Assembly (NCBI RefSeq): GCF_003325475.1
Contig: NZ_CP029495.1
Coordinates: 2,728,001 to 2,792,000, forward strand
From: Chromobacterium phragmitis
Lineage (GTDB): Bacteria; Pseudomonadota; Gammaproteobacteria; Burkholderiales; Chromobacteriaceae
DNA length: 64,000 nt
Reading direction: 5' to 3'
Below the pieces are notes generated by a model that did not search any database, was not told where the DNA came from, and saw nothing but the letters and a program-made list of their open reading frames with translations. The position numbers and the translations under genes are program-made. Below are positions 13,803-22,963 of this stretch, in pieces (positions within the stretch are counted from its first letter, which is position 1; the number at the start of each line of letters is the position of its first letter).

Positions 13803-13808
13803 TCCGCG

Positions 13809-15191
13809 TCACACCATCTCTTCCGCCCGCACCCAGGCGTCGAACTGCTCGGCGCTGACATGTCCCAGCGCCAGCGCCGCCTCGCGCAGCGTCAGGCCAT
13901 GATGGTGGGCGTGCTTGGCGATGGCGGCGGCCTTGTCGTAGCCGATGTGCGGATTCAGCGCGGTGACCAGCATCAGCGAGCGTTCCATCAGCTCGGCGAT
14001 GCGCGCGCGGTTGGCCTCCATGCCGTCCACGCAGTGCTCGCGCAGGCTGTCCATGCCGTCGGCCAGCAGGCGGACGCTTTGCAGGAAGTTATGGATGATC
14101 AGGGGCTTGAACACATTGAGCTCGAAATTGCCGGAAGCGGCGCCGACCGCCAGCGCCGCGTCGTTGCCCAGCACCTGGCAGCAGAGCATCGTCATCGCCT
14201 CGCACTGGGTGGGATTGACCTTGCCCGGCATGATGGAGCTGCCCGGCTCGTTTTCCGGCAGCGACAGCTCGCCCAAGCCGCTGCGCGGGCCGGACGCCAG
14301 CCAGCGGATGTCGTTGGCTATCTTCATCAGCGCGGCGGCCAGCGTTTTCAGCGCGCCGTGGGCGAACAGCAGCGGCTCATGGCCGGCCAGCGCGGCGAAT
14401 TTGTTGTCGGCGCTGGCGAAGGGCAGGTTGCATTGTTCCGCCAGCCGCGCCGAAGCGGCGGCGCCGAAGCGCGGATCGGTATTGAGGCCGGTGCCTACCG
14501 CGGTGCCTCCCACCGCCAGCTGGCACAGCATGGGCAATGCGGCGGCGACGGCCTGCTCGGCCAGCTCCAGCTGCGCCGCCCAGCCGGATATCTCCTGGCC
14601 CAGCGTCAGCGGCGTGGCGTCCTGCAGATGGGTGCGGCCTATCTTGACGACGTCGGCGAAGGCCTGGGCCTTGGTTTCCAGCGCGCGCCGCAGCTGTCCC
14701 AGCGACGGCAGCAGCCGCTCGGCCAGCTGCGTCGCTGCGGCGACGTGCATCGCGGTGGGGAAGATGTCGTTGGACGACTGACCGCGGTTGACGTCGTCGT
14801 TGGGGTGGACCAGCCGCGACTGGCCGCGATCGCCGCCCAGGAGTTCGGATGCGCGGTTGGCCAGCACCTCGTTCATATTCATATTGCTCTGGGTGCCAGA
14901 GCCGGTCTGCCAGATCGATAGCGGGAATTCGCCGTCGTGACGGCCGGCCAGCACCTCGTCGGCGGCGCCGATGATGGCGGCGGCCTTGGCGTCGTCGAGC
15001 TTGCCCAGCTCGCGGTTGGCCTCGGCGCAGGCGCGCTTGACCCGCGCCAGCGCCAGGACCAGCTCCGGCGGCATGGTTTCGCTGGAAATGCGGAAGTGGG
15101 CGAGCGAGCGCTGGGTCTGAGCGCCCCATAGCGCGCGGGCGGGAACGTCTATCGGGCCAAAGCTGTCGGTTTCGCTGCGTACGGCGGTCAT
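13809..15191 (-). CDS. fumC: Fumarate hydratase class II
   Basis: Iron-independent fumarase, converting fumarate to L-malate in the TCA cycle. The protein has 460 residues. Signature motifs are SGTQSNMNMNEVLANRA near residue 98, HPNDDVNRGQSSND near 130 and the lyase signature GSSIMPGKVNPTQCEAM near 317. The start ATG 15191 is preceded by AAAGGAAG. It is divergent from hemE. Class II enzymes are the oxidative-stress-resistant form in many proteobacteria. Confidence 0.96.
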   Translation of the reverse strand: MTAVRSETDSFGPIDVPARALWGAQTQRSLAHFRISSETMPPELVLALARVKRACAEANRELGKLDDAKAAAIIGAADEVLAGRHDGEFPLSIWQTGSGTQSNMNMNEVLANRASELLGGDRGQSRLVHPNDDVNRGQSSNDIFPTAMHVAAATQLAERLLPSLGQLRRALETKAQAFADVVKIGRTHLQDATPLTLGQEISGWAAQLELAEQAVAAALPMLCQLAVGGTAVGTGLNTDPRFGAAASARLAEQCNLPFASADNKFAALAGHEPLLFAHGALKTLAAALMKIANDIRWLASGPRSGLGELSLPENEPGSSIMPGKVNPTQCEAMTMLCCQVLGNDAALAVGAASGNFELNVFKPLIIHNFLQSVRLLADGMDSLREHCVDGMEANRARIAELMERSLMLVTALNPHIGYDKAAAIAKHAHHHGLTLREAALALGHVSAEQFDAWVRAEEMV

Positions 15192-15347
15192 GCGGCTTCC
15201 TTTCTGTCGATGCGCGGGCGGCGCGGGAGGGGCCCGCGGAAGACGGCGGCGGGCGATATGGGCATGATAATGGAATGGCGGCTGGACGGGGACGCCCGCT
15301 CGCGCGGCGGGTATAATGCGCGCTGACTTCCATAGCCGCGTGACGCC

Positions 15348-16415
15348 ATGACCCAGCTGAAAAACGATACCTTCCTGCGGGCCCTGCTGAAGGAGCCGGT
15401 CGAATACACCCCGATCTGGATGATGCGCCAGGCCGGACGCTACCTGCCGGAATACCGCGCCACCCGCGCGCGCGCCGGCAGCTTCATGGGCTTGTGCACC
15501 AGCCCGGACTACGCCACCGAAGTGACGCTGCAGCCGCTGGACCGTTTCCCGCTGGACGCGGCCATCCTGTTTTCCGACATCCTGACCGTGCCGGACGCGA
15601 TGGGCCTGGGCCTATTTTTCGCCGAGGGCGAGGGACCGAAGTTCCAGCGCCCGCTGCGCGACGAGGCCGCCATCCGCGCATTGGCGCCGGCCGACATGGG
15701 CAAGCTGCAGTACGTGTTCGACGCGGTGGCCAGCATCCGCAAGGCGCTGGATGGCCGCGTGCCGCTGATCGGCTTTTCCGGCAGCCCGTTCACGCTGGCC
15801 TGCTACATGGTGGAAGGCGGCGGTTCCGACGACTTCCGCCACGTCAAGGCGATGTTGTACAGCCGCCCGGAACTGCTGCACCACATTCTGGAGGCGAACA
15901 CCCAGTCGGTGATCGCCTACCTGAACGCCCAGATCGATGCCGGCGCGCAGGCGGTGCAGATTTTCGACACCTGGGGCGGCGCGCTCAGCCATGCCGCCTA
16001 TCGCGAATTCTCTCTCGCCTACATGCAGCGCATCGTCGCCGGCCTCAAGCGCGAGGCCGACGGCCGCAGGGTGCCGGTGATCGTGTTCACCAAGGGCGGC
16101 GGCCAATGGCTGGAAGACATCGCCGCCATCGGCGCCGATTGCGTGGGCCTGGACTGGACTACCGACATCGGCCAGGCGCGCGCGCGCGTCGGCGCCAAGG
16201 TGGCGTTGCAGGGTAATTTCGATCCCAACGCCTTGTTCGCCGAACCGGCGGCCATCGAGCGCGAAGTGGCTCGCATCCTGGCCAGCTACGGCCAGGGCAG
16301 CGGCCACGTGTTCAATCTGGGCCACGGCATTTCCCAATACGCGGACCCCGCCCACGCTGGCGCGCTGGTGGACGCGGTCCACCGTTTGTCGCGCGAATAT
16401 CACGGCTCGGTTTGA
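15348..16415 (+). CDS. hemE: Uroporphyrinogen decarboxylase
   Basis: Decarboxylates uroporphyrinogen III to coproporphyrinogen III in haem synthesis. The protein has 355 residues, the usual length. N-terminal signature PIWMMRQAGRYLPEYRATR carries the substrate-binding arginines. FSDILTVPDAMGLG, GFSGSPFTLACYMVEGGGS and the C-terminal NLGHGI block are all present. Divergent from fumC; a hairpin without T tract follows. Confidence 0.97.
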   Translation: MTQLKNDTFLRALLKEPVEYTPIWMMRQAGRYLPEYRATRARAGSFMGLCTSPDYATEVTLQPLDRFPLDAAILFSDILTVPDAMGLGLFFAEGEGPKFQRPLRDEAAIRALAPADMGKLQYVFDAVASIRKALDGRVPLIGFSGSPFTLACYMVEGGGSDDFRHVKAMLYSRPELLHHILEANTQSVIAYLNAQIDAGAQAVQIFDTWGGALSHAAYREFSLAYMQRIVAGLKREADGRRVPVIVFTKGGGQWLEDIAAIGADCVGLDWTTDIGQARARVGAKVALQGNFDPNALFAEPAAIEREVARILASYGQGSGHVFNLGHGISQYADPAHAGALVDAVHRLSREYHGSV

Positions 16416-16425
16416 TGCCATTTCT

Positions 16426-16454
16426 TGGGGCAGTCGCTTGGCCGCGCTGCCCCA
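16426..16454 (+). terminator. Hairpin after hemE, possible terminator
   Basis: TGGGGCAG (16426-16433) pairs perfectly with CTGCCCCA (16447-16454) across a 13-nt loop. No T run follows, so intrinsic termination is uncertain. Confidence 0.4.
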
Positions 16455-16923
16455 TGTCGGTGCATTGGAACGCTTGATTGCGGCTGTCGTGATGAAAAGA
16501 TGCTGATTTTTTAAGGTTTTATTAAATTATCGGCGCAAGGCCCATCACTTGGGCCGAGGGGGTATAAACCCGCTTTCCATCGTTCGCGTTGCGTATTTGC
16601 GCCTAGCGACAATACTGATGTTTCTTGTGCGAATCGTGCGGGTTGACAGCTGGCGGGGCTGGTGATCCGCGAGTTATGCACACGGCCTAGACCTTGGGCG
16701 AAACCTTGTCAAGCGCGCGAGGCAAAAAAAATCAATATTCGTAAGCCTTTGAAAAATAAAGAAATTTACATCTGATTAATTTTTGTGCAATCTAGTGGAA
16801 ACACTGATTTCATGGCTTTTTGCCCGCTATCACCCTGGTTGTTCACAAAGTTATCCACAAGATCTGTGCACAGCGGAGGCAAAGCCTTGTCGCAGCAGGA
16901 TTTGCACCCGGAGAGGAGAAAAG
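16455..16923. promoter_or_regulatory. hemE-priA spacer with DnaA boxes and an AT-rich stretch
   Basis: About 470 bp without a convincing gene, clearly lower in G+C than its flanks. It holds two exact matches to the DnaA box TTATNCACA: TTATGCACA at 16674-16682 and TTATCCACA at 16851-16859. A one-mismatch site, TTGTTCACA, lies at 16839-16847. An AT-rich run spans 16721-16794. It is the promoter region of priA, a replication restart gene, so DnaA control of priA is one reading. No dnaA, dnaN or gyrB is near. Confidence 0.5.
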
Positions 16924-19107
16924 ATGAACGGGACGGTACGGGTTCAGGTGGCGGTGGACGTCCCCTTGGGGGGTACGTTCAGCTACCTGACTGAATCGCC
17001 CGTCATGCCGGGGGCGCGAGTGAGCGTTTTTTTCGGCAATCGCCGCATGTGTGGCGTCGTGGTCACGCCGATACCCGGGGAGGGTGTGGAGGAGATCGAT
17101 TCCGCCAAGTTGCGGTGCATAGACAGCGTGTTGGATGGGCTGCCGCCGCTGCCGGAAGAATTCCTGGCGTTGGCGCGCTTTGCGTCCGACTACTACCACC
17201 ACCCGCTGGGCCAGACGCTGTTCACCGCCTTGCCCACCGGCCTGCGCGAGCCGCGCGACGTGGTCCGTCCCGACCGCCGCCCCTTCGCGCTGACCGCCGC
17301 CGGCCTGGGCGAGCCGCCGCCGGCGCGGCAGAAAGCACGTCTCGCGCTGTGGCAAGCACTGCAAGATGGCCCGCTGAGCCTGGCCGAGGCCAAGGCGGCG
17401 ACGCCGCAGGCCGGCAAGCTGTTGGCCGATTGGCTGGCCGAAGGCAAGGCCGAGCGTACGACGCCGGAGCGCCCGCCGCTGCGGCTGGGGCGCGCGCCGG
17501 CGCTGAACGAAGAGCAGGGCGCGGCGCTGGCCGCGCTTTCGGCGAGCGAAGGCTTCCAGCCCTGGCTGCTGCACGGGGTCACCGGCAGCGGCAAGACCGA
17601 GGTTTACCTGCGGCTGATCGCCGAGCGGCTGGCCGAAAAGCGGCAGACGCTGGTGCTGGTGCCGGAAATCAATCTGACGCCGCAACTGATCAATCGCTTC
17701 GCCGACCGTTTTCCCGACAGCCGCATCGTGGTCCAGCACAGCCACCTGGCCGACGGCGAGCGCATGCATGGCTGGCTGGACGCCTGGCACGGCGACGCCG
17801 ACGTGGTGATCGGCACCCGCTTGTCGGTGTTCACGCCCTTGCCGCGGCTGGGGCTGATCGTGGTGGACGAGGAGCACGACGGCTCGTTCAAGCAGCAGGA
17901 TGGCCTGCGCTACCACGCCCGCGATCTGGCGGTGTGGCGCGCGCGCCGCGCCGGCATCGCCATCGTGCTGGGGTCTGCCACGCCCAGCCTGGAGACGGTG
18001 GCCAATGTCGAGGCCGGCCGCTACAAGAAGCTGGCGCTGACCCGTCGCGCCCACGGCGCGGCCAGGCTGCCGGACGTGCGGCTGGTGGACACGCGGCGCA
18101 AGAAGCTGGCCGAAGGCCTGTCCGAAGCGGTGCTGGACGCGCTGAAGGCCAGGCTCGCGCGCAAGGAGATGAGCCTGGTGTTCATCAACCGCCGCGGCTT
18201 CGCGCCGGTGGTCGCCTGCACCGCCTGCGGCTGGACCAGCGGCTGCCCGCATTGCTCGGCCAAACTGGTGGTGCACCTGATGGAGCGCAAGCTGCGCTGC
18301 CACCACTGCGGCTGGGAGGAGCCGGTGCCGCGCGCCTGCCCGGACTGCGGCGATCCGGACATCAAACCGCTGGGCGAGGGCACGCAGCGGCTGGAGTCGG
18401 CGCTGCAGCGCATGCTGCCGGAAGCCAGGGTGCTGCGGATAGACCGCGACACCACCAGCCGCAAGGACGCCTGGGACGAGGTTTACCGCAAGGTGCACGG
18501 CGGAGAGGTGGACATCCTGGTCGGCACCCAGATGCTGGCCAAGGGCCACGATTTCGGCACCTTGTCGCTGGTGGCGGCGCTGGGCGCGGACGGCGGCTTG
18601 TACTCGGCCGATTTCCGCGCCTCGGAGCGTCTGTTCGCGCAGCTGATGCAGGTGGCCGGCCGGGCCGGCCGCGCCGACGCGCCGGGCGAGGTGCTGATCC
18701 AGACGCAATGGCCGGACCACCCGCTGTACCACGCGCTGGTGGCCCACGATTTCGACGGCTACGCGGCAGCGCTGCTGAACGAGCGCCGCCAGGCCGGCTT
18801 CCCGCCGTCCACTTTCCAGGCGCTGTTGCGCGCCGACAGCCCAGAGCTGGCCCGGGCCGCCGCCTTCCTGCGCCAGGCGCGCGAGGCGATGGAGCCGTTG
18901 GCCGAGAGGGTGCTGATTTCCGGCCCGGCGCCTGCCTTGATGGCGCGGCTGGCCCAGCGCGAACGCGCGCAGCTGGTGCTGGAGTCGCCGCAGCGCGGCG
19001 CGCTGCACCGGCTGCTCCATCAGCTGCCGCCGCTGCTGGACGGCCTGGCGAAGGCCCACGGCCGCGCTTTGCGCTGGTCGCTGGACGTGGACCCGCAGGA
19101 ATTATGA
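16924..19107 (+). CDS. priA: Primosomal replication restart helicase
   Basis: 3'-5' helicase that reloads the replisome at stalled forks. The protein has 727 residues: an N-terminal 3'-OH-binding domain, a winged helix, helicase lobes with Walker A GVTGSGKTEVYLR near 218 and DEEH, and a zinc-binding region with four CxxC-type pairs (CTACGW, CPHCSA, CHHCGW, CPDCGD) near 435-475. The C-terminal helicase motifs GTQMLAKGHDF and QVAGRAGRA follow. ATG 16924 has a GAGAGGAG site. The frame is open to 16783 but the upstream part overlaps the DnaA-box region and has no family similarity. dacB follows within 11 bp. Confidence 0.95.
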   Translation: MNGTVRVQVAVDVPLGGTFSYLTESPVMPGARVSVFFGNRRMCGVVVTPIPGEGVEEIDSAKLRCIDSVLDGLPPLPEEFLALARFASDYYHHPLGQTLFTALPTGLREPRDVVRPDRRPFALTAAGLGEPPPARQKARLALWQALQDGPLSLAEAKAATPQAGKLLADWLAEGKAERTTPERPPLRLGRAPALNEEQGAALAALSASEGFQPWLLHGVTGSGKTEVYLRLIAERLAEKRQTLVLVPEINLTPQLINRFADRFPDSRIVVQHSHLADGERMHGWLDAWHGDADVVIGTRLSVFTPLPRLGLIVVDEEHDGSFKQQDGLRYHARDLAVWRARRAGIAIVLGSATPSLETVANVEAGRYKKLALTRRAHGAARLPDVRLVDTRRKKLAEGLSEAVLDALKARLARKEMSLVFINRRGFAPVVACTACGWTSGCPHCSAKLVVHLMERKLRCHHCGWEEPVPRACPDCGDPDIKPLGEGTQRLESALQRMLPEARVLRIDRDTTSRKDAWDEVYRKVHGGEVDILVGTQMLAKGHDFGTLSLVAALGADGGLYSADFRASERLFAQLMQVAGRAGRADAPGEVLIQTQWPDHPLYHALVAHDFDGYAAALLNERRQAGFPPSTFQALLRADSPELARAAAFLRQAREAMEPLAERVLISGPAPALMARLAQRERAQLVLESPQRGALHRLLHQLPPLLDGLAKAHGRALRWSLDVDPQEL

Positions 19108-19118
19108 GAGGAAAGAAC

Positions 19119-20510
19119 ATGGCATTCGCGAAATGGCCGCTGCTGCTGGCGCTGGCCTGCGCGCCGGCGCTGGCGCTGGATCTGCATGGCCTGAAGCCGG
19201 ACGAGATCGCGGTGTGGGCGGCGCCGGTGGAGGGGGACGGCCCGGCGACCGCCCATCGGGCGGACGCCCCGGTGAATCCGGCGTCGACGATGAAGCTGCT
19301 GACCGGCTGGGCGGCGCTGAACCGGCTGGGGCCGGACTATCGCTGGAAGACCGCGCTGCTGTCGGCCGCGCCGGTGGAGGGCGACGCGCTGAAGGGCGAT
19401 CTCTACTGGCTGGGCGGCGGCGATCCGCGCTTCGACAACGGCGACCTGTTGAGCCTGCTGTACAGCCTGCGGCTGCGGGGCATCCGCCAATTGGACGGCC
19501 GGCTGCTGCTGGACAAGCGCGCTTTCGTCAATGTGGCCGGCGCCGACGATTTCGACGGCGACGCCGGCCGCGCCTTCGTGGTGGCGCCGGACACCCATCT
19601 GGTGAACCTGAAAGTGGCCTGGCTGACCTTCTTCAACGATGGCCAAGGGCCGAGGGTGGCGCTGGACCCGCCGCTGGCCGGCGTTGAATTGCGCGCCGCG
19701 CTGCAGCCGGGGCCGGATGAGCCTTGCCCCGATGTGCGCCGCTTCATCTCCATCGAGAACGACGGCCGCCAGGTGCGGGCGACCGGCAGCCTGCCGCCGG
19801 CTTGCGATGGCCAGCGAGCCTACGTCAACGTGTTGGGGCACGACGCGTTCGCCGGCCAGGACTTCGCCGCGCTGTGGCGGGCGCTGGGCGGAACCGGGCC
19901 GCTGCGGGCGGCGCGCGGCCGCGCGCCGGACGACGCGCGCGAGCTGGCGTCCTGGCAGTCGCAGCCCTTGGCGGTGGCGCTGTCCGACATCAACAAGTAC
20001 AGCAACAACACCATGGCGCGGACCTTGTTTCTGACCTTGGGGCGGGAGGCGGGCGGCGGCGACACCGCGGCGGCGGCCGAGCGCGCGCTGCGCGAGGAGT
20101 TGATCCATCGCGGCATGGACGACGTCGGCGCGCTGGTGTTGGAGAACGGCTCCGGCCTGTCGCGGCGCGAACGGGTAACCGCGCGGATGCTGGGCGAGGT
20201 GCTGCTGGACGCCGCGCGCGGCCCGTACGCCGGAGAATTCATTGCCAGCCTGCCGATCGCCGCCACCGACGGCACGCTGAAGAAGCGCTTCGCCGATCTG
20301 GGCCCGCGGCTGCGGATGAAGACCGGCACGCTGAACGACGTCAAGGCGCTGGCAGGCTACTGGCAGGCGGCCGACGGCCGCCGCCTGGCCATCGTCGCCA
20401 TCGTCAACAGCCCGCGGGCGATGGAGTCCGGCAAGGCGCTGGACGCGGTGGTGGCGGACCTGGCGCGCGGCTTCAACACCGAGACGATGCGATCCAGCGC
20501 AAGGCGCTGA
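19119..20510 (+). CDS. dacB: D-alanyl-D-alanine carboxypeptidase/endopeptidase (PBP4 family)
   Basis: Periplasmic serine peptidase of family S13 that trims peptidoglycan peptides and cuts cross-links. 463 residues with a signal peptide (cleavage near 20, ALALD). The active-site triad motifs are S56-T-M-K59 (NPASTMKLL), SNN (DINKYSNNTMAR) and KTG (MKTGTLNDVK). The large insert after the SxxK motif fits class C PBPs. The start at 19119 is preferred to an in-frame ATG at 19104 that overlaps the priA stop, because AGAGGA lies just before it. Probably co-transcribed with priA. Confidence 0.9.
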   Translation: MAFAKWPLLLALACAPALALDLHGLKPDEIAVWAAPVEGDGPATAHRADAPVNPASTMKLLTGWAALNRLGPDYRWKTALLSAAPVEGDALKGDLYWLGGGDPRFDNGDLLSLLYSLRLRGIRQLDGRLLLDKRAFVNVAGADDFDGDAGRAFVVAPDTHLVNLKVAWLTFFNDGQGPRVALDPPLAGVELRAALQPGPDEPCPDVRRFISIENDGRQVRATGSLPPACDGQRAYVNVLGHDAFAGQDFAALWRALGGTGPLRAARGRAPDDARELASWQSQPLAVALSDINKYSNNTMARTLFLTLGREAGGGDTAAAAERALREELIHRGMDDVGALVLENGSGLSRRERVTARMLGEVLLDAARGPYAGEFIASLPIAATDGTLKKRFADLGPRLRMKTGTLNDVKALAGYWQAADGRRLAIVAIVNSPRAMESGKALDAVVADLARGFNTETMRSSARR

Positions 20511-20560
20511 GCGGCGAACCCCGCTATAATCGGCGGCATTCGATTATTCAGGCGAGAACC

Positions 20561-20818
20561 ATGAAACCGGTAACCATGTATACCACCGCGGTCTGTCCCT
20601 ATTGCGTGCGCGCCAAACAACTGTTGGCCAGCAAGGGCGTCAGCGGCATCATCGAGATCCGCATCGACCTCGATCCGGACGCGCGCGACAAGATGATGGC
20701 GCTGACCGGCCGCCGCACCGTGCCGCAGATCTTCATCGGCGACACTCACGTCGGCGGCTGCGACGACCTGGTGGCGCTGAGCCAGGCGGGCAAGCTGGAT
20801 CCGCTGCTGGCGGACTGA
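20561..20818 (+). CDS. grxC: Glutaredoxin 3
   Basis: 85-residue dithiol glutaredoxin using glutathione to reduce protein disulfides. The active site CPYC is at residues 12-15 (TTAVCPYCVRAKQLL). The TVPQIFIGDTHVGGCDDL segment holds the cis-Pro and the glutathione-binding GG. First gene of a grxC-secB-SH3-gpsA run, an order known from other betaproteobacteria. Confidence 0.94.
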   Translation: MKPVTMYTTAVCPYCVRAKQLLASKGVSGIIEIRIDLDPDARDKMMALTGRRTVPQIFIGDTHVGGCDDLVALSQAGKLDPLLAD

Positions 20819-20928
20819 GCGGCGGGCCGTTCTCGCGGTTGGCCGCCGCGCGGCTTTCGTGCGATGATGCCCGCCGGTGTATCCATAACATTCTGCCGTC
20901 ATGCGGCGGCTTTATTACGAGAAAGAAC

Positions 20929-21378
20929 ATGAGCGAACAAGAGCAACAACCGGCGTTTTCCATCGAAAAAATCTATGTGAAGGACATGTCTCTGGAGGTG
21001 CCGAACGCGCCGCAGGTATTCCTGGAGCAGGCCCAGCCGGAAATCGACATGCAACTGGCCAGCGCCGGCCAACAGCTGGACGACGGTTTCTTCGAAGTGA
21101 CCCTGACCGTCACGGTGACCGCCAAGCTGCCGGAAAAAACCATGTTCCTGTGCGAAGTGGCCCAAGGCGGCATCTTCCAGATTCGCAATATCCCGGCAGA
21201 AGACCTGGACCCGATCCTGGGCGTGGCCTGCCCGAACATCCTGTTCCCGTACGCCCGCGAAGCGGTGTCCAGCATCGTGAACCGCGCGGGCTTCCCGCCG
21301 GTGTTGCTGGCCCCGATCAATTTCGAAGCGCTGTACATGCAGCAGCGCGCCCAGCAAGCCGAAGCCGGCAACGCCTGA
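20929..21378 (+). CDS. secB: Protein-export chaperone SecB
   Basis: Tetrameric cytoplasmic chaperone that keeps preproteins unfolded and hands them to SecA. 149 residues. Typical blocks are FSIEKIYVKDMSLEVPNAP near the N-terminus, the acidic QPEIDMQLAS, and the CPNILFPYAREAVSSIVNRAGFPPVLLAPINF signature region in the C-terminal half (about residues 103-134). ATG 20929 follows a GAGAAAGAA purine stretch. It lies between grxC and the SH3 protein gene and is probably co-transcribed with them. Confidence 0.96.
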   Translation: MSEQEQQPAFSIEKIYVKDMSLEVPNAPQVFLEQAQPEIDMQLASAGQQLDDGFFEVTLTVTVTAKLPEKTMFLCEVAQGGIFQIRNIPAEDLDPILGVACPNILFPYAREAVSSIVNRAGFPPVLLAPINFEALYMQQRAQQAEAGNA

Positions 21379-21386
21379 GGAAAGCG

Positions 21387-21830
21387 ATGAAGCGTCTCGT
21401 CCTGCCGCTGCTGCTGGCGTCCGCGCTGGCGGCCCCGTCCGCCCAAGCCCTGGAATTCCGGTCGGTCAAGGAAACCGGCGTCGCGCTGTACGAGGCGCCT
21501 TCGCTGAGCGCGAAGAAGCTGTTCGCGGTCAGCCGTTATTACCCGGTGGAAGTGCTGCAAAACCAGAAAGAATGGGCGCGCGTGCGCGATGCCACCGGCG
21601 GCATCGCCTGGATTCCGGCCGCCGCGCTGTCCAAGCAGCGTTGGCTGCTGGTGGTGACGCCGCAGGCCGGCGTGCGCGGCAAGCCGGCCGAGGACGGCAA
21701 GCTGCTGTTCACCGTGCCCAAGGACGGCGTGCTGGAGTTGCAGGAGGCGCCGCAGGCCGGATGGGCCAAGGTGCGCCACCGCGACGGCAGCGTCGGCTAT
21801 GCTCGTATTACCGACCTCTGGGGCTTGTAA
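21387..21830 (+). CDS. Periplasmic SH3-like domain protein
   Basis: 147 residues, signal peptide MKRLVLPLLLASALAAPSAQA (cleavage near 21). Two tandem bacterial SH3-type repeats follow, at about residues 25-80 (VKETGVALYEAPSLSAKKLF...VRDATGGIAWIPAAAL) and 85-147 (VVTPQAGVRGKPAEDGKLLF...VRHRDGSVGYARITDL). Such domains bind peptidoglycan or act in envelope stress. It begins 8 bp after secB and ends 9 bp before gpsA, so the group is likely an operon. No precise function is known to me. Confidence 0.85.
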   Translation: MKRLVLPLLLASALAAPSAQALEFRSVKETGVALYEAPSLSAKKLFAVSRYYPVEVLQNQKEWARVRDATGGIAWIPAAALSKQRWLLVVTPQAGVRGKPAEDGKLLFTVPKDGVLELQEAPQAGWAKVRHRDGSVGYARITDLWGL

Positions 21831-21839
21831 GGATTGGGC

Positions 21840-22844
21840 ATGAAACTGGCCATTCTCGGCGCGGGCGCCTGGGGCACCGCGCTGGCGATCGCGTTCGCCC
21901 GCCACCATCAGGTGACGTTGTGGGCGCGCGACGCCGAGCAGATCCGGCTGATGGGCGAGGAGAGGGTGAACCGGCGCTACCTGCCGGAGTGCCCGTTTCC
22001 CGACCGGCTGAAGCTGACATCCGATCTCGCCGCCGCTGTCCGCGACGCCGAGCTGGTGCTGATCGTCACGCCGATGGCGGGGCTGCGTCCCACGCTGAAG
22101 GCGTTGACCGCGCTGGACGCCTCGACGCCGCCGGTGCTGTGGGCGTGCAAGGGCTTCGAGTCCGGCTCCAGCCTGTTGCCGCACCAGGTGGTGGCGGAGG
22201 AGTTGCCGGCCGATCACTTGTGCGGCGTGCTGTCCGGGCCCAGCTTCGCCCGCGAAGTGGCGCAGGGTCTGCCGGCCGCGGCGACCATCGCTTCCGACCA
22301 CGCGGAATTCGCCGCCAGCGTCGCGCGCGAGCTGCACAGCCCGCTGCTGCGGCTGTACGCCAATGACGATCTGGTGGGCGTGGAAGTGGGTGGCGCGGTG
22401 AAGAACGTGATGGCGATCGCCACCGGCGTCGCCGACGGCCTGGGCTGCGGTCTGAACGCGCGCGCGGCGCTGATCACGCGCGGCCTGGCCGAGATCACCC
22501 GCCTCGCGATGGCGCTGGGCGCCAGCCCGCAAACCATGATGGGCTTGTCGGGCATGGGGGATCTGATCCTCACCTGCACCGGCGCGCTGTCGCGCAACCG
22601 CCAGGTGGGGTTGAAGCTGGCCGAGGGCAAGCCGCTGGCGCAGGCGCTGGACGAGCTGGGCCACGTGGCCGAGGGCGTGGCCACCGCGCGCGAGGTGCTG
22701 ACCATGGCCGAGCGGCTGCAGGTGGACATGCCGATCACCGCCGCGGTGTGCGGCCTGCTGTACCAGGGGCACGATCCCAGGCAAGTGGTGGACGGCTTGC
22801 TTAGCCGCTCGCCCAAGTCTGAATCCGGCGTAGAGCTGGAGTAA
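21840..22844 (+). CDS. gpsA: Glycerol-3-phosphate dehydrogenase [NAD(P)+]
   Basis: Reduces dihydroxyacetone phosphate to sn-glycerol-3-phosphate, the phospholipid backbone precursor. 334 residues. Rossmann motif AILGAGAWGTALA is at the N-terminus. GVLSGPSFAREVAQG and VEVGGAVKNVMAIATGVADGLG carry the catalytic lysine, and GLSGMGDLILTCTGALSRNRQVG is the substrate-binding region. ATG 21840 is chosen over a TTG two codons upstream. Last gene of the grxC-secB run. Confidence 0.96.
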   Translation: MKLAILGAGAWGTALAIAFARHHQVTLWARDAEQIRLMGEERVNRRYLPECPFPDRLKLTSDLAAAVRDAELVLIVTPMAGLRPTLKALTALDASTPPVLWACKGFESGSSLLPHQVVAEELPADHLCGVLSGPSFAREVAQGLPAAATIASDHAEFAASVARELHSPLLRLYANDDLVGVEVGGAVKNVMAIATGVADGLGCGLNARAALITRGLAEITRLAMALGASPQTMMGLSGMGDLILTCTGALSRNRQVGLKLAEGKPLAQALDELGHVAEGVATAREVLTMAERLQVDMPITAAVCGLLYQGHDPRQVVDGLLSRSPKSESGVELE

Positions 22845-22893
22845 GCCGCAGGCAGACTGCATGGCCGCCTCTCCTTCCGGGACGCGGCTTTTT
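22843..22893 (+). terminator. Possible terminator of gpsA
   Basis: AAGCCGC (22843-22849) pairs with GCGGCTT (22884-22890), followed by a T run, but the loop is 34 nt long, so this is tentative. Confidence 0.35.
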
Positions 22894-22963
22894 CACATTC
22901 CCTTCACCGATCCGTCCCGGGAAGCGAGGGGCCGATTTCCGGCTCCCGTTCCAGGAGAGCGCC

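Noticed and set aside
16455..16923. Chromosomal origin of replication
   Set aside because: Only two exact DnaA boxes, and no dnaA, dnaN, gyrB, rpmH or parAB nearby. Kept as a finding about DnaA boxes only.
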